From positions 1-64,000 of IMG/VR virus record IMGVR_UViG_3300048587_000696: 64,000 nucleotides of DNA; one strand, written 5' to 3'. The position numbers and the translations under genes are program-made. Origin of the DNA: a virus. Under the pieces are notes generated by a model. It worked only from the letters and a program-made list of their open reading frames with translations. It was not told the origin of the DNA and did not search any database. Within the stretch, counting starts at the first letter, position 1. The number at the start of each line of letters is the position of its first letter. Positions 6,733-14,501 of this stretch are shown here, one piece after another.

Positions 6733-6756
6733 AACGCCAGCTGGTGAGCTGGCGTT
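6733..6756 (-). terminator. terminator hairpin after the lysis-like operon
   Basis: Perfect 10-base stem (AACGCCAGCT at 6733-6742 with AGCTGGCGTT at 6747-6756) and loop GGTG. On the minus strand it is followed by TGTCGTTTGT, a weak T-rich tract. It sits 27 bases after the stop of 6783-7496 and directly before promoter copy 1. Confidence 0.75.
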
Positions 6757-6782
6757 GGGGCGACGGACAATCGGGTGGTGGG

Positions 6783-7496
6783 CTAGAACACGTAGCGCAG
6801 GCTGACACTGGCGTGGGGACCGCGCATCTTGCCGTCCCACAGGTACATGCCGAAGTCCGCGGAGGGGACCAGGCCCTTGCCCACCTCAAACGCCATCCCT
6901 GCCCGCACCTGGGCGGGACCGGTGGGTGAATACGACCCTTCGATGTAGTTGTAGACTCGCTTCCGGGGCAGTGGCACGTCCACGTACGGGATCTGCACCT
7001 CCGCCAGCTCTCCGCGCCAATTCACCACGGCGAAGTGCGCGTCACCCGTGCGCACAATGCCCACCTGAGGGCTGAAGGCGGGACGCGTCAGCTGGTACTC
7101 CACACTCAAGGGCCCAAAGGCGGGCGGGGCGGTCACTTTTCCGGCGATCACTCCCGCAAAGGTGGAGTCCAAGAACTCGGCGGTGCGGGTCTCGCCGATC
7201 ACCTCGGTGTACAAGGTGTCGTGGCGCACCAGCGTGTCCCGCTTGGGCACCCCGATCTGCACCCCAGCGATCAGCTTCCCGTTGAGCTGGCGCGCGGCCT
7301 TCAGCAGTTCTGCCAGGGAGTCGCGCTCCACGACCGTGACGGCCAAGCGCGCGGCGGTCTCGGCGCTCAGGCGCTGCTCGGCGATCGCCTTCGCCTTGTT
7401 CGTCCGGGACGCGGCAAGCGCGCTCGAGACCACGCGATACCCCAGCGCGGCGAGCAGCAGCCCACCCACAAGCAACGCCCAATGTTGACGCTTCAT
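6783..7496 (-). CDS. envelope-spanning protein, possible spanin-like lysis factor
   Basis: 237 residues: an N-terminal transmembrane helix (7-28), a helical coiled-coil-like stretch (33-75), a middle part with repeated DTL (KRDTLVRHDTLYTEV), and a beta-rich C-terminal part (about 180-237) with alternating aromatic residues ending ASVSLRYVF. A terminal Phe after alternating hydrophobics resembles an outer-membrane insertion signal. An inner-membrane anchor plus an outer-membrane-type end suggests a one-protein envelope connector, as spanins are, but no sequence family was recognised. ATGA overlap with the upstream coiled-coil membrane gene. Confidence 0.6.
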   Translation of the reverse strand: MKRQHWALLVGGLLLAALGYRVVSSALAASRTNKAKAIAEQRLSAETAARLAVTVVERDSLAELLKAARQLNGKLIAGVQIGVPKRDTLVRHDTLYTEVIGETRTAEFLDSTFAGVIAGKVTAPPAFGPLSVEYQLTRPAFSPQVGIVRTGDAHFAVVNWRGELAEVQIPYVDVPLPRKRVYNYIEGSYSPTGPAQVRAGMAFEVGKGLVPSADFGMYLWDGKMRGPHASVSLRYVF

Positions 7497-7825
7497 CGTC
7501 CGCGCACCAACAGCGACTGGATCGCGTCGAGCTTTTTGGAGACGTCCTCGAATTGCCGCTGGACGGTGTTGCTCAGGTCATCGACGCGGCGGCTCAGCGC
7601 AGGCGGGCCGCCACTCGCCAGGTCGCGCTCGAGCAGGGACAGTTGGGTCTCGAGCTTGGCCACCCGCTCCAACGCGCCGCGGCTGATTTCTCGTTCCCCG
7701 CTACTGTTGAGCAGGAGCACAAAAAAGGCTCCCATCACTGCGGGAACCGCCCAATTCAGCATGCGGGCAGTAAAACTGGACCAGGTGCCCGTCATGCTGT
7801 CGCTGGGGCGCTTTGTTGGTGTCAT
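7493..7825 (-). CDS. membrane protein with coiled-coil tail, possibly lysis-related
   Basis: 110 residues: soluble N-terminus, transmembrane helix about 23-41 (MLNWAVPAVMGAFFVLLLN), then an amphipathic coiled coil (48-108) with regular Leu/Val spacing. This layout is common for phage XhlA-like or Rz-like accessory lysis proteins. Its ribosome binding site GGGGA lies inside one arm of a long inverted repeat (7827-7878) that ends one base before the ATG, suggesting that translation is gated. Met11 (7795) is an alternative start. Confidence 0.62.
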   Translation of the reverse strand: MTPTKRPSDSMTGTWSSFTARMLNWAVPAVMGAFFVLLLNSSGEREISRGALERVAKLETQLSLLERDLASGGPPALSRRVDDLSNTVQRQFEDVSKKLDAIQSLLVRGR

Positions 7826-7826
7826 G

Positions 7827-7878
7827 CCACAGTTCCCCGATTCAATAGGCTACGAGTAAGTCGAATCGGGGACTGTGG
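7827..7878 (-). promoter_or_regulatory. inverted repeat that buries the ribosome binding site of gene 7493-7825
   Basis: Arms 7863-7878 and 7827-7843 pair over 16 bases with one bulged T; the loop is 7844-7862. In the minus-strand RNA the 3' arm contains the GGGGA ribosome binding site and ends one base before the start codon. No T-tract follows, so an intrinsic terminator is unlikely. A translational switch for the downstream lysis-type gene is the simplest reading. Confidence 0.6.
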
Positions 7879-7888
7879 AATCGTGGGG

Positions 7889-8134
7889 CTACGCGGCGGG
7901 GGTCACTCCACCATCCGCCAGCTCCAGCGCCTCGTACACCAACTCGCCCGTCGCCTCGTCCAGCTGGGCCAGCTGTTCCGGGGCGATGCCCTGGGCGTCG
8001 AACACCAGCGTCAGCACCCGCTGCCCTTCACGATCGGCCTCGGCGAGGGCGCTCCGCAGGGTGTTCACTGCGCGCTGCGTGTCCTGAATCTGCTGCAACT
8101 GCACTGCGGTAAGCTTCTTGCGAACTTCGGCCAT
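7889..8134 (-). CDS. small soluble helical protein
   Basis: 81 residues, mainly helical (VQLQQIQDTQRAVNTLRSAL), with a middle LTLVFDAQGIAPEQL segment. Starts three bases after the stop of the 59-codon gene upstream. No known family. It precedes the hairpin-gated membrane gene and shares its presumed operon. Confidence 0.6.
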   Translation of the reverse strand: MAEVRKKLTAVQLQQIQDTQRAVNTLRSALAEADREGQRVLTLVFDAQGIAPEQLAQLDEATGELVYEALELADGGVTPAA

Positions 8135-8137
8135 GCG

Positions 8138-8317
8138 TCATCCCCCTGGTGTAACGTGATGCCCCTTGAGCCGCAACGTGGCGGCGAGTTCCAACAATTC
8201 CCATGCTCGTGCCTGCCAATTGACCCCCGCGGGCAGTTCCGCTGCGCGATACATTGCCATTTCCAGCAACGCACGCCCTCCTGCCTCCAATGCGGTCACA
8301 CATTCATGACATGCCAT
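8138..8317 (-). CDS. 59-residue protein with CHEC motif (short, easily missed)
   Basis: Reading from ATG 8317 gives 59 residues starting MACHECVTALEAGGRALL and ending in a helical, His-containing tail. GGAAAG lies just upstream, and the TGA stop leaves only three bases before the next ATG, the tight spacing typical here. Larger overlapping frames in this stretch are Arg/Gly-rich and not convincing. If promoter copy 2 is used, initiation falls within a few bases of this ATG, so the mRNA may be nearly leaderless. Confidence 0.58.
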   Translation of the reverse strand: MACHECVTALEAGGRALLEMAMYRAAELPAGVNWQARAWELLELAATLRLKGHHVTPGG

Positions 8318-8326
8318 AGTCTTTCC

Positions 8327-8352
8327 ATTCGTCGGTGACGCGTAGACCTTAC
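8327..8352 (-). promoter_or_regulatory. phage promoter motif, copy 2
   Basis: GTAAGGT at 8352-8346, overlapping the TAA stop of gene 8349-8561, then GAAT at 8330-8327. The spacing is identical to copy 1, and the downstream box ACGAATGG matches copy 1 GCGAATGG over seven bases. It would drive genes 8317 to 6783. Confidence 0.7.
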
Positions 8353-8561
8353 GGGACCAGCGTGGCCGCCACCGTTACCACGGCACCCACGGTGAGTCCC
8401 GTGGCTTCCGCGGCGGTCATGCCGCCGATACGCACATTGATCGGTGCCACGGCGGTGCCGTAGCCGGGAGCTTGCGACGGCTCGTTGGGGCTCAGGATCA
8501 CCGCGTAGGCAGTCCCGGTCATGGTGACAACTTCCTGGCGTTCAATCACGGTGTACTGCAT
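8349..8561 (-). CDS. small virion-type hypothetical protein
   Basis: 70 residues, beta-rich with Val/Thr/Ala repeats (GTAVAPINVRIGGMTAAEAT, then VGAVVTVAATLVP). It is the last gene of the tail operon. Its stop codon is embedded in promoter copy 2. Small proteins of this look follow baseplate genes in several siphophages; the exact role is unknown. Confidence 0.6.
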   Translation of the reverse strand: MQYTVIERQEVVTMTGTAYAVILSPNEPSQAPGYGTAVAPINVRIGGMTAAEATGLTVGAVVTVAATLVP

Positions 8562-8582
8562 GGGTCGAACCTTTCGTTGCGG

Positions 8583-9506
8583 TTAGCCGCCGCCACACGG
8601 ATCAATGGCGGTGATATTCACGGTGTCGTAGACGTAGCTGCTGTACTGGAATCCCGGGTCGTTCGCTGCGTTATAGGCCCGCATGGCCAAGTTGTACGTC
8701 CCTCCCGCCACGACGGTGTGGGTGAAGAACTGCCCCGAACCAAACCCCGCGGGGGTCACGCTCGAGTAGTAGCTGTTCACGTTCGTCACCGTGTACGGTG
8801 GTGCCGCATCGATGGACACCTCGATCGGGAAGGCGCTCAGCGGCGACTGGAACACGTGGATCACGTAGCGCGGCTCGAACTCGCCGCCCCCCACGTCTTC
8901 ACAGTAGGTGACATCGCTGACGACGACACTTGGGGCCGGAGGTGCCACCTGTACCGTGATGTTCTTCGACACCACCGGGGTGAAGTCACTCCACTCGCCG
9001 TACTCGCCGTTGCGCACGAACCGATGGCGCGCCTTCACGTAGAAGTCGGTATTGCTGACGTTGTCCAGGCCCGGAAACGACCGCGAGGCCGAATCCAGGC
9101 CCCCCGCCCCACCGCCCGTGAAGAACGTGGTCACCGTGAACGGCGTGGCCGCCGAGTACCCATACGCCCACTCGACTTCCCCGTCGAAGTATTCGTACGG
9201 CTCATCGCCCGGAAAGGGGTCCAACGTGGGCGGTGGATTCAGGAAATCCAGCTCAGCAAGCACGTCCGCGGGAGCGGTCTTCGTCAGGGTCAGCGTACCC
9301 ACCGGGGCCACCGGCATGGGCACGCGGAAGACTTCCTTCCACACCCCGCCCGTGCGCAAAAAGGCGCGCCGCAGCCGACGCCAGCTCAGTGTTCCGCCGG
9401 ACCGGTGCCGCACCCACAGCAGGTACCGATAGTTGACGTCCTGGGTCTTTGGCGGGATCCAGTCCCAGGTCTCCCCAGTGCGCACGCGCAAAAAGGACTT
9501 GTCCAT
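8583..9506 (-). CDS. baseplate or tail-tip protein
   Basis: 307 residues, rich in Thr, Val, Pro and aromatic residues, with a fibronectin-like segment DFYVKARHRFVRNGEYGEWS (about 153-172) and a Gly-rich end. No transmembrane helix. It is cotranscribed with the large tail proteins upstream (start three bases after the preceding stop). A role as a minor tail or adhesin component is inferred from position and composition. Confidence 0.62.
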   Translation of the reverse strand: MDKSFLRVRTGETWDWIPPKTQDVNYRYLLWVRHRSGGTLSWRRLRRAFLRTGGVWKEVFRVPMPVAPVGTLTLTKTAPADVLAELDFLNPPPTLDPFPGDEPYEYFDGEVEWAYGYSAATPFTVTTFFTGGGAGGLDSASRSFPGLDNVSNTDFYVKARHRFVRNGEYGEWSDFTPVVSKNITVQVAPPAPSVVVSDVTYCEDVGGGEFEPRYVIHVFQSPLSAFPIEVSIDAAPPYTVTNVNSYYSSVTPAGFGSGQFFTHTVVAGGTYNLAMRAYNAANDPGFQYSSYVYDTVNITAIDPCGGG

Positions 9507-9507
9507 A

Positions 9508-10374
9508 TCAGTCGACGATCAACCACAGCGTACCCTCGGGAGCCGGGTAGTCCCCGCCCCCAAAGGCCACCGACGGCACCGTGGTGCTGGTGGTGCTGTA
9601 CACCTTCCCCACCCGCGCGGCGCGCACGGATCCCCCGGCGGCCGCGCCGATCAGCGGGGCGTCGGCGGGACCATCGTCCCAGCGCACGAACGCGTCGGAC
9701 CCCGTGGCGTACCCCGCCCCACCGAGCACCGCGCGCGTTGCGTCCGCCGTACCAGTGATCAGCCCGCCAGAGCGCAGTGCCGCGACCGCCCGAATGTCAC
9801 CGTTCACGTCCAGCTTGTAGGCCGGATCTGTGCGCGCAATGCCTACGTTGGTGCCGTTGTCGTACAGCAGCGAATTGCCGACGACCGTCGACGCGGTAAA
9901 CTTCGCCAGGTAGTTCGTCGTGCCACTGACCGTGCCGCTCCCCCCGCCCCCGCCACCGCCGCTGGCATCCAGTGCTCCGGTGGTTCCGTTGTAGGTCAGG
10001 TTGGTCCCCAGCTTGACCCGCAGCTGCCCCGACGCCGGATCCACTTCCAGCCCACCACCCAGGTTGAGCCGCAGGAAGTATTCGGCTTCCATGCCGACCG
10101 TCAGGTCTTGCACGAACGTGAAGCCCTGGGGAACGTCCGCCACGGAATACAGCTTCAAACTCAGCCGACTCGTGGTGTAGGTCTCACCCGCCACAGTCGC
10201 GTTGACACTAGTAATCGTCAGTCCCTTGTCCACCCGAGGCTCCACCCGCAGGTACGGGAGCCCCGTGGCCGTGTCGCTCAGCCGCATGCCCGACAGCAGC
10301 AAGTAGTTCATCGCCACGTCTTGCTTGATCGTATCCACACCCAGGGTGTGCTGCAGAATGCGCAACTGAATCAT
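9508..10374 (-). CDS. tail fibre-like protein with NYLAKFT...NGTNVGI motif
   Basis: 288 residues. The first half is beta-rich; a poly-Gly linker (about 139-146) leads into GTVSGTTNYLAKFTAST, GNSLLYDNGTNVGI and YKLDVNGDIRA, a repeat pattern widely seen in trimeric phage fibres and structural tail proteins. ATGA overlap with the 1375-residue tail gene upstream. Probably part of the distal tail. Confidence 0.75.
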   Translation of the reverse strand: MIQLRILQHTLGVDTIKQDVAMNYLLLSGMRLSDTATGLPYLRVEPRVDKGLTITSVNATVAGETYTTSRLSLKLYSVADVPQGFTFVQDLTVGMEAEYFLRLNLGGGLEVDPASGQLRVKLGTNLTYNGTTGALDASGGGGGGGSGTVSGTTNYLAKFTASTVVGNSLLYDNGTNVGIARTDPAYKLDVNGDIRAVAALRSGGLITGTADATRAVLGGAGYATGSDAFVRWDDGPADAPLIGAAAGGSVRAARVGKVYSTTSTTVPSVAFGGGDYPAPEGTLWLIVD

Positions 10375-13300
10375 GCGGGTTCTCCGGCATCTTGGCAGTA
10401 CGCCACCAGGGCCTCAAACTCCACCATGGGGTCGCCCCCGTAGCCCGGCATCGCCGGACCATTGGTCGCGGCAAAGGTTTGTACCGTCGCCCCACTGGCG
10501 GCGTGGACCAGCCGCACGCGATACATCCAATCCGCCCGGAACAAGAACACCCCCGGGGTGGGCTCGTACGACCCGGGGAACTGGATGTCCAGTGGCACGT
10601 AGATGCAGTGGCTGAAGTGTTCCCAGCTGGTGTTGGACACCGGCACGGTCACCAGCGTGTTCCACACGAACGGGTGCACCGTCGACACGTCGATGGCGAT
10701 CATGTAGAACGGGCTGGGGAACGACGCGTTCAGCGCGGCACCGTTCCACGTAATACGTCGCGTGTGGGGGGCCGCACAGTACGCAGGCTTCTCCGTGCCG
10801 GGATAGAACACGCAGATCCCGCGGTCCGTCGTCGCCACCGAGGCGGTGAGCGTCGCCGGTCCCGGCGGCGGTGGGGTCGCCGTGGAGGCCCAATAGACCG
10901 CCTTGGCGGTCTTGTAACTGGTGGGCCCGCCCCCAAACGGGGTGAACGTCACGGTGTAGTTCCATTCCCGACGCACTGCGTCGGCCACGGAGGACAAACT
11001 CACGATGTCCTCGCCCACCGCGTGCAAGAACCCGCCGATGTCCGGGTCACCCGGCGTCACGCCGCTCGGGTCCATCTGCACATCCCGGCCCGCGACCAGG
11101 GAGACGATCGTGCTGGCGGTGTCCGACCGCGACGCCGTGATCGTCACGGTACCGGTAGTGCTCGGAAAGATCGGGTAGCGCAGTTCCACGTGGTCGGAGG
11201 CAGGCGACGCGGTGGCCGTCGCTTCCTTCAGGCCCGGCGTGGATGGTCCCCCCGAGACGGACGTGGCAAAGGAGCGCGCCCCGTCCCGTCCAAAGGAATT
11301 CTCAGGGATCGCGATGCCGTACCACGTCCCCACGGACACGTTGAACGTAAAGTTCGTTTGCGACACGCTGCCGCTGAACCGCAAGTACTTGTTGTCGACC
11401 GGGCCGTCCTGCGACCCCTCAGTCGTGGTGGGCCAGTTGCCCTTCCGCAGGTACACGCGCCAGTACTTGGCGTCGTCGTCCGCGCCGCTGATGCTTGCGG
11501 TCACGGTATCGGTCGTCGAATCGTAGCTCAAGGCGAAGCCCAGCAGGCGCGCTTCCGAGTCCGGATCCACCAGGGCGAGACGCGGGTTTTCCTGCACCAC
11601 GCCGGTCTTGGTCCCAAAGAACTCGAAATAGAACTCGGACGCTCGGCTCCGAAACTCCTGCCCCGCGGTTGGCAAGAACGGCGTCACCGTGTCGTCGACG
11701 GCGATGTTCGTCCGCACCCGCACTTCCACGGCACCGTCCAGCAGCTCGTAGCCCTCGGTGTATTCCGCCAAGCGCGGCACCGTGCCGATCAGCGTCATCG
11801 TGGTGGCGGTGTTAGCCGCCACCTTCCGGATCACGGGCAAGGGCGGCTTGTCGGTTTCATCCACCAGGCTCTTCGGCCGAGGCAACAGTCGAATGTAGTA
11901 GTGATTCAGTGGTGCGGAGGCGTAGGCGTTCACCGTCCACGCCGCGAGCCCATCGGTCAGCAGGGTGTTGCCTTCCACCGTGCTGAGGCCTGTCGTGTCG
12001 CCTGCCGACACCACCGCAGGCAGCGGCACCACGGAGAAGGTGGCACGCACCGTGTTCTCGCTGCGGTCGCCGTTCTCGTCCTTGTTGTCGAACGTGACGT
12101 ACGAGCGCGGGGTCCGCACCAAATTCCGGGTCACCGTACCGCCCGCGGTGCCCTCCGTCTCGCTGGCCCCCGTATTCCACCCGGCGTAGGGCACCAGCGT
12201 CAAGGTCTTCTGCTGGCCCAGCGTCAAACTCACCGTGCCGGTGACGCGCTTAAAACTGCGGGTGTCCACGTGCCGCGGCACCAGCTCGGTGGGTTCCGGG
12301 GGCACGGCCCCCGCCGCAGGCGGATCGACGTACCACTTCACCCCCAGGGTGTCATCATCCACCACCGCGACGAACGTCACGGTGTTGTTGCTCGGATCGA
12401 TGGACGTTTCCAGCGACGTGATCGACGGGGTGGAGTCGAAGTCCACCAAAAAGGTCAGGGTGTCGCTGTCCAAGTCGTTCGCGTCGGTCGCCCACACCCG
12501 AATCCACATGTTGTCGGACTGCCGCTCGAGGGGCACGAATCGCGACCGCACGCCGAGCGGGTCGTCCAGCACGGCGTCCAGGGCGTTGTCCACCAGGAAC
12601 GGGAAGTCTTCCGCCTGCTGCGGCACCGGGAACAGCACGCGCGGCGTGGTGTCACCCTTCCGCTGGTAGTACAGCGACACGCCCTCGAACGCGGCTTCTT
12701 CGGCGGCCATCGGGCTGTAGGCAAAAATTTCCACGAGCGCGTACTTCGCAGGATCGTTGTACGGAGCCCCGAAGAACGTCTGCTCCGCCGCCACCAGCTG
12801 CCGGAACGCCACCACCGGGCCCACCGGGGTGTCCGGGTTGACCACGTCGTCCGCGGGCGTGTAGTTCCACACCGCGGCGTCGCTCATGGGCTGCTCATTG
12901 CGGGACCGGTCGAAGCTGGCGAAGTAGTACGGGCCGTAGTCCTCGGCGAAAAACGACATTTCGTCTTCGCGGTCAAACAGCCCGAAGTCCGTCATCACCT
13001 TATAGTCTTTGTAGATCAGCAGCGCCGTCCCAACGGCTGGGCCAACCGGGGGCGCAAACGGATCCGCGCTGTTCCCGTAGACCTCTGGGGACTGGTTCAG
13101 CGTGATCGCCCCCGCCGTATTGGAGACCACCGTGTACACCAGCGGGTCGTCGCCAATCTGCACGTTGAAGCCAATCAGTGCGTCAACCTCGAGCTCCGGG
13201 TCGTCCACTTCGACCACGGGCCCTGTGACGGAGAACACCTCGTAGGGGTACTCGTCGTCGGCGGCACCATTCATGATGTCTTCGCGGTAGTACACGTTCA

Positions 13301-14498
13301 CGCCCTGGTAATCGCGGTCATCCGGTGTCTTAAACCGGACAATCGCAATCTTATTGATCACCTTCGGAAAGCCTTCCTCGAAGACAATCGGTCCCGGCGC
13401 GAAGGTGTCACCTGCCACCACGTACCGCACATCGCTCAGGCCGGACAGCACAGCTTCGTCCAGCAGGCCCACCGACTGCAGCGCGTACTCGTAGGGCAGC
13501 CCCGCCACCACGGCCAGGTCCTTGTATTCCATGACTGGAGCGCTGCCGGTGCGGGCGATCCGGATCAGCTCGCTGAACGAGCCCACTGCCGCCTGGGCGC
13601 CCACCCAGCCCGGATCAGACTCGCTGAACCCCAGTGGGAGTCGACACCGCACCTCGGTGTTCTCGTCGTCATCCAGCTGCACGCGCACCACGGTGCCCAC
13701 CGCATACGAGCCCGACAGCAGATTGGCGCCCGTCGCGATGGTGCCCGTGTGGTCGCCCTTGATGGTGACCACGAACTGATCGTCCAGCGCCACCGCGCCG
13801 ACCGTCAAGATCAGTCCGTCGTCGTCCACCAAAGTGCCGATATCCGTCGGGGTCCGACGCAGCACGCGGTACCCCCCGGCGGTGGCCGCGGCGAACCACG
13901 TCAGCGTGTTCACCGCCGCCCCGGTCTGGGCGTCCAAGTACCCCGTGCGCAGGTTCTGCCACACCGGACGCGGCGGGCTTTCCGACAACCCACTCAGGGG
14001 CAGCGACACCGGCACCTGCACCGACGTGCGTGGGGCCTGCAGCAGCACCGCCACCACGTACCGGCCCGGAGGAAATTGCAGCGGAATCGAGCCACTGCCC
14101 TGCCCGCGGCGCACCAGTGTTTCGTCGACGTACACCGCGTACTTGCCGCCGCTGCCCCCGAGCTCGAGCTGCAGATTCGCCGACACGGACTTCGGGGTAT
14201 CGACCACCGCGCGGAGCATTTGCACCGTGCCCGTCGGCGCCGTAAACGACACAAATCCGTCCGCGCACTGCAGCAGCGCACCGCGGCCGGTCGCCGACAA
14301 GAACGCCTGGTAGAACTCTTCCAGCTCCGGCAACACCGTGCCCGGAAGTTCCAGCAACAGCCAGGACTGCCCACTACCGTCGTTCAGCGCCGACAAGTCG
14401 CTCTGCACGGCACCGTACCAATTCCCGACCGGCCCGCCGATCTTGTTGGTATCCTGCCGAATCAGCTTGCGGACCATTTCCAGCAGTGACAACGCCAT
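10371..14498 (-). CDS. giant tail/baseplate protein with Ig/FN3-like repeats
   Basis: 1375 residues. A globular N-terminus (MALSLLEMVRKLIRQDTNKI onward) precedes many beta-sandwich-like modules of 80-110 residues with Thr/Val/Tyr strands and acidic loops (for example LRTGYLDAQTGAAVNTLTWF and PEPTELVPRHVDTRSF). No catalytic motif was seen. The order tape measure, distal tail, two giant proteins, fibre fits tip-complex proteins carrying carbohydrate- or receptor-binding modules. SD GGGAG precedes the ATG. Confidence 0.75.
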   Translation of the reverse strand: MALSLLEMVRKLIRQDTNKIGGPVGNWYGAVQSDLSALNDGSGQSWLLLELPGTVLPELEEFYQAFLSATGRGALLQCADGFVSFTAPTGTVQMLRAVVDTPKSVSANLQLELGGSGGKYAVYVDETLVRRGQGSGSIPLQFPPGRYVVAVLLQAPRTSVQVPVSLPLSGLSESPPRPVWQNLRTGYLDAQTGAAVNTLTWFAAATAGGYRVLRRTPTDIGTLVDDDGLILTVGAVALDDQFVVTIKGDHTGTIATGANLLSGSYAVGTVVRVQLDDDENTEVRCRLPLGFSESDPGWVGAQAAVGSFSELIRIARTGSAPVMEYKDLAVVAGLPYEYALQSVGLLDEAVLSGLSDVRYVVAGDTFAPGPIVFEEGFPKVINKIAIVRFKTPDDRDYQGVNVYYREDIMNGAADDEYPYEVFSVTGPVVEVDDPELEVDALIGFNVQIGDDPLVYTVVSNTAGAITLNQSPEVYGNSADPFAPPVGPAVGTALLIYKDYKVMTDFGLFDREDEMSFFAEDYGPYYFASFDRSRNEQPMSDAAVWNYTPADDVVNPDTPVGPVVAFRQLVAAEQTFFGAPYNDPAKYALVEIFAYSPMAAEEAAFEGVSLYYQRKGDTTPRVLFPVPQQAEDFPFLVDNALDAVLDDPLGVRSRFVPLERQSDNMWIRVWATDANDLDSDTLTFLVDFDSTPSITSLETSIDPSNNTVTFVAVVDDDTLGVKWYVDPPAAGAVPPEPTELVPRHVDTRSFKRVTGTVSLTLGQQKTLTLVPYAGWNTGASETEGTAGGTVTRNLVRTPRSYVTFDNKDENGDRSENTVRATFSVVPLPAVVSAGDTTGLSTVEGNTLLTDGLAAWTVNAYASAPLNHYYIRLLPRPKSLVDETDKPPLPVIRKVAANTATTMTLIGTVPRLAEYTEGYELLDGAVEVRVRTNIAVDDTVTPFLPTAGQEFRSRASEFYFEFFGTKTGVVQENPRLALVDPDSEARLLGFALSYDSTTDTVTASISGADDDAKYWRVYLRKGNWPTTTEGSQDGPVDNKYLRFSGSVSQTNFTFNVSVGTWYGIAIPENSFGRDGARSFATSVSGGPSTPGLKEATATASPASDHVELRYPIFPSTTGTVTITASRSDTASTIVSLVAGRDVQMDPSGVTPGDPDIGGFLHAVGEDIVSLSSVADAVRREWNYTVTFTPFGGGPTSYKTAKAVYWASTATPPPPGPATLTASVATTDRGICVFYPGTEKPAYCAAPHTRRITWNGAALNASFPSPFYMIAIDVSTVHPFVWNTLVTVPVSNTSWEHFSHCIYVPLDIQFPGSYEPTPGVFLFRADWMYRVRLVHAASGATVQTFAATNGPAMPGYGGDPMVEFEALVAYCQDAGEPA

Positions 14499-14501
14499 CG
14501 C

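Noticed and set aside
8028-8303. 91-codon frame overlapping the 59-codon gene
   Set aside because: Arg/Gly/Ser-rich shadow sequence without an SD. The overlapping 59-codon frame fits the neighbouring start and stop codons and has normal composition.
10392-14489. Very long plus-strand open frame opposite the 1375-residue tail protein, with similar ones at 17760-20804, 21199-24102, 26818-29364 and 14883-15938
   Set aside because: Their translations are His/Arg/Gln/Gly-rich and lack domain patterns. They arise because GC-rich coding on the minus strand rarely creates stops in the opposite frame. The minus-strand frames carry clear protein families.
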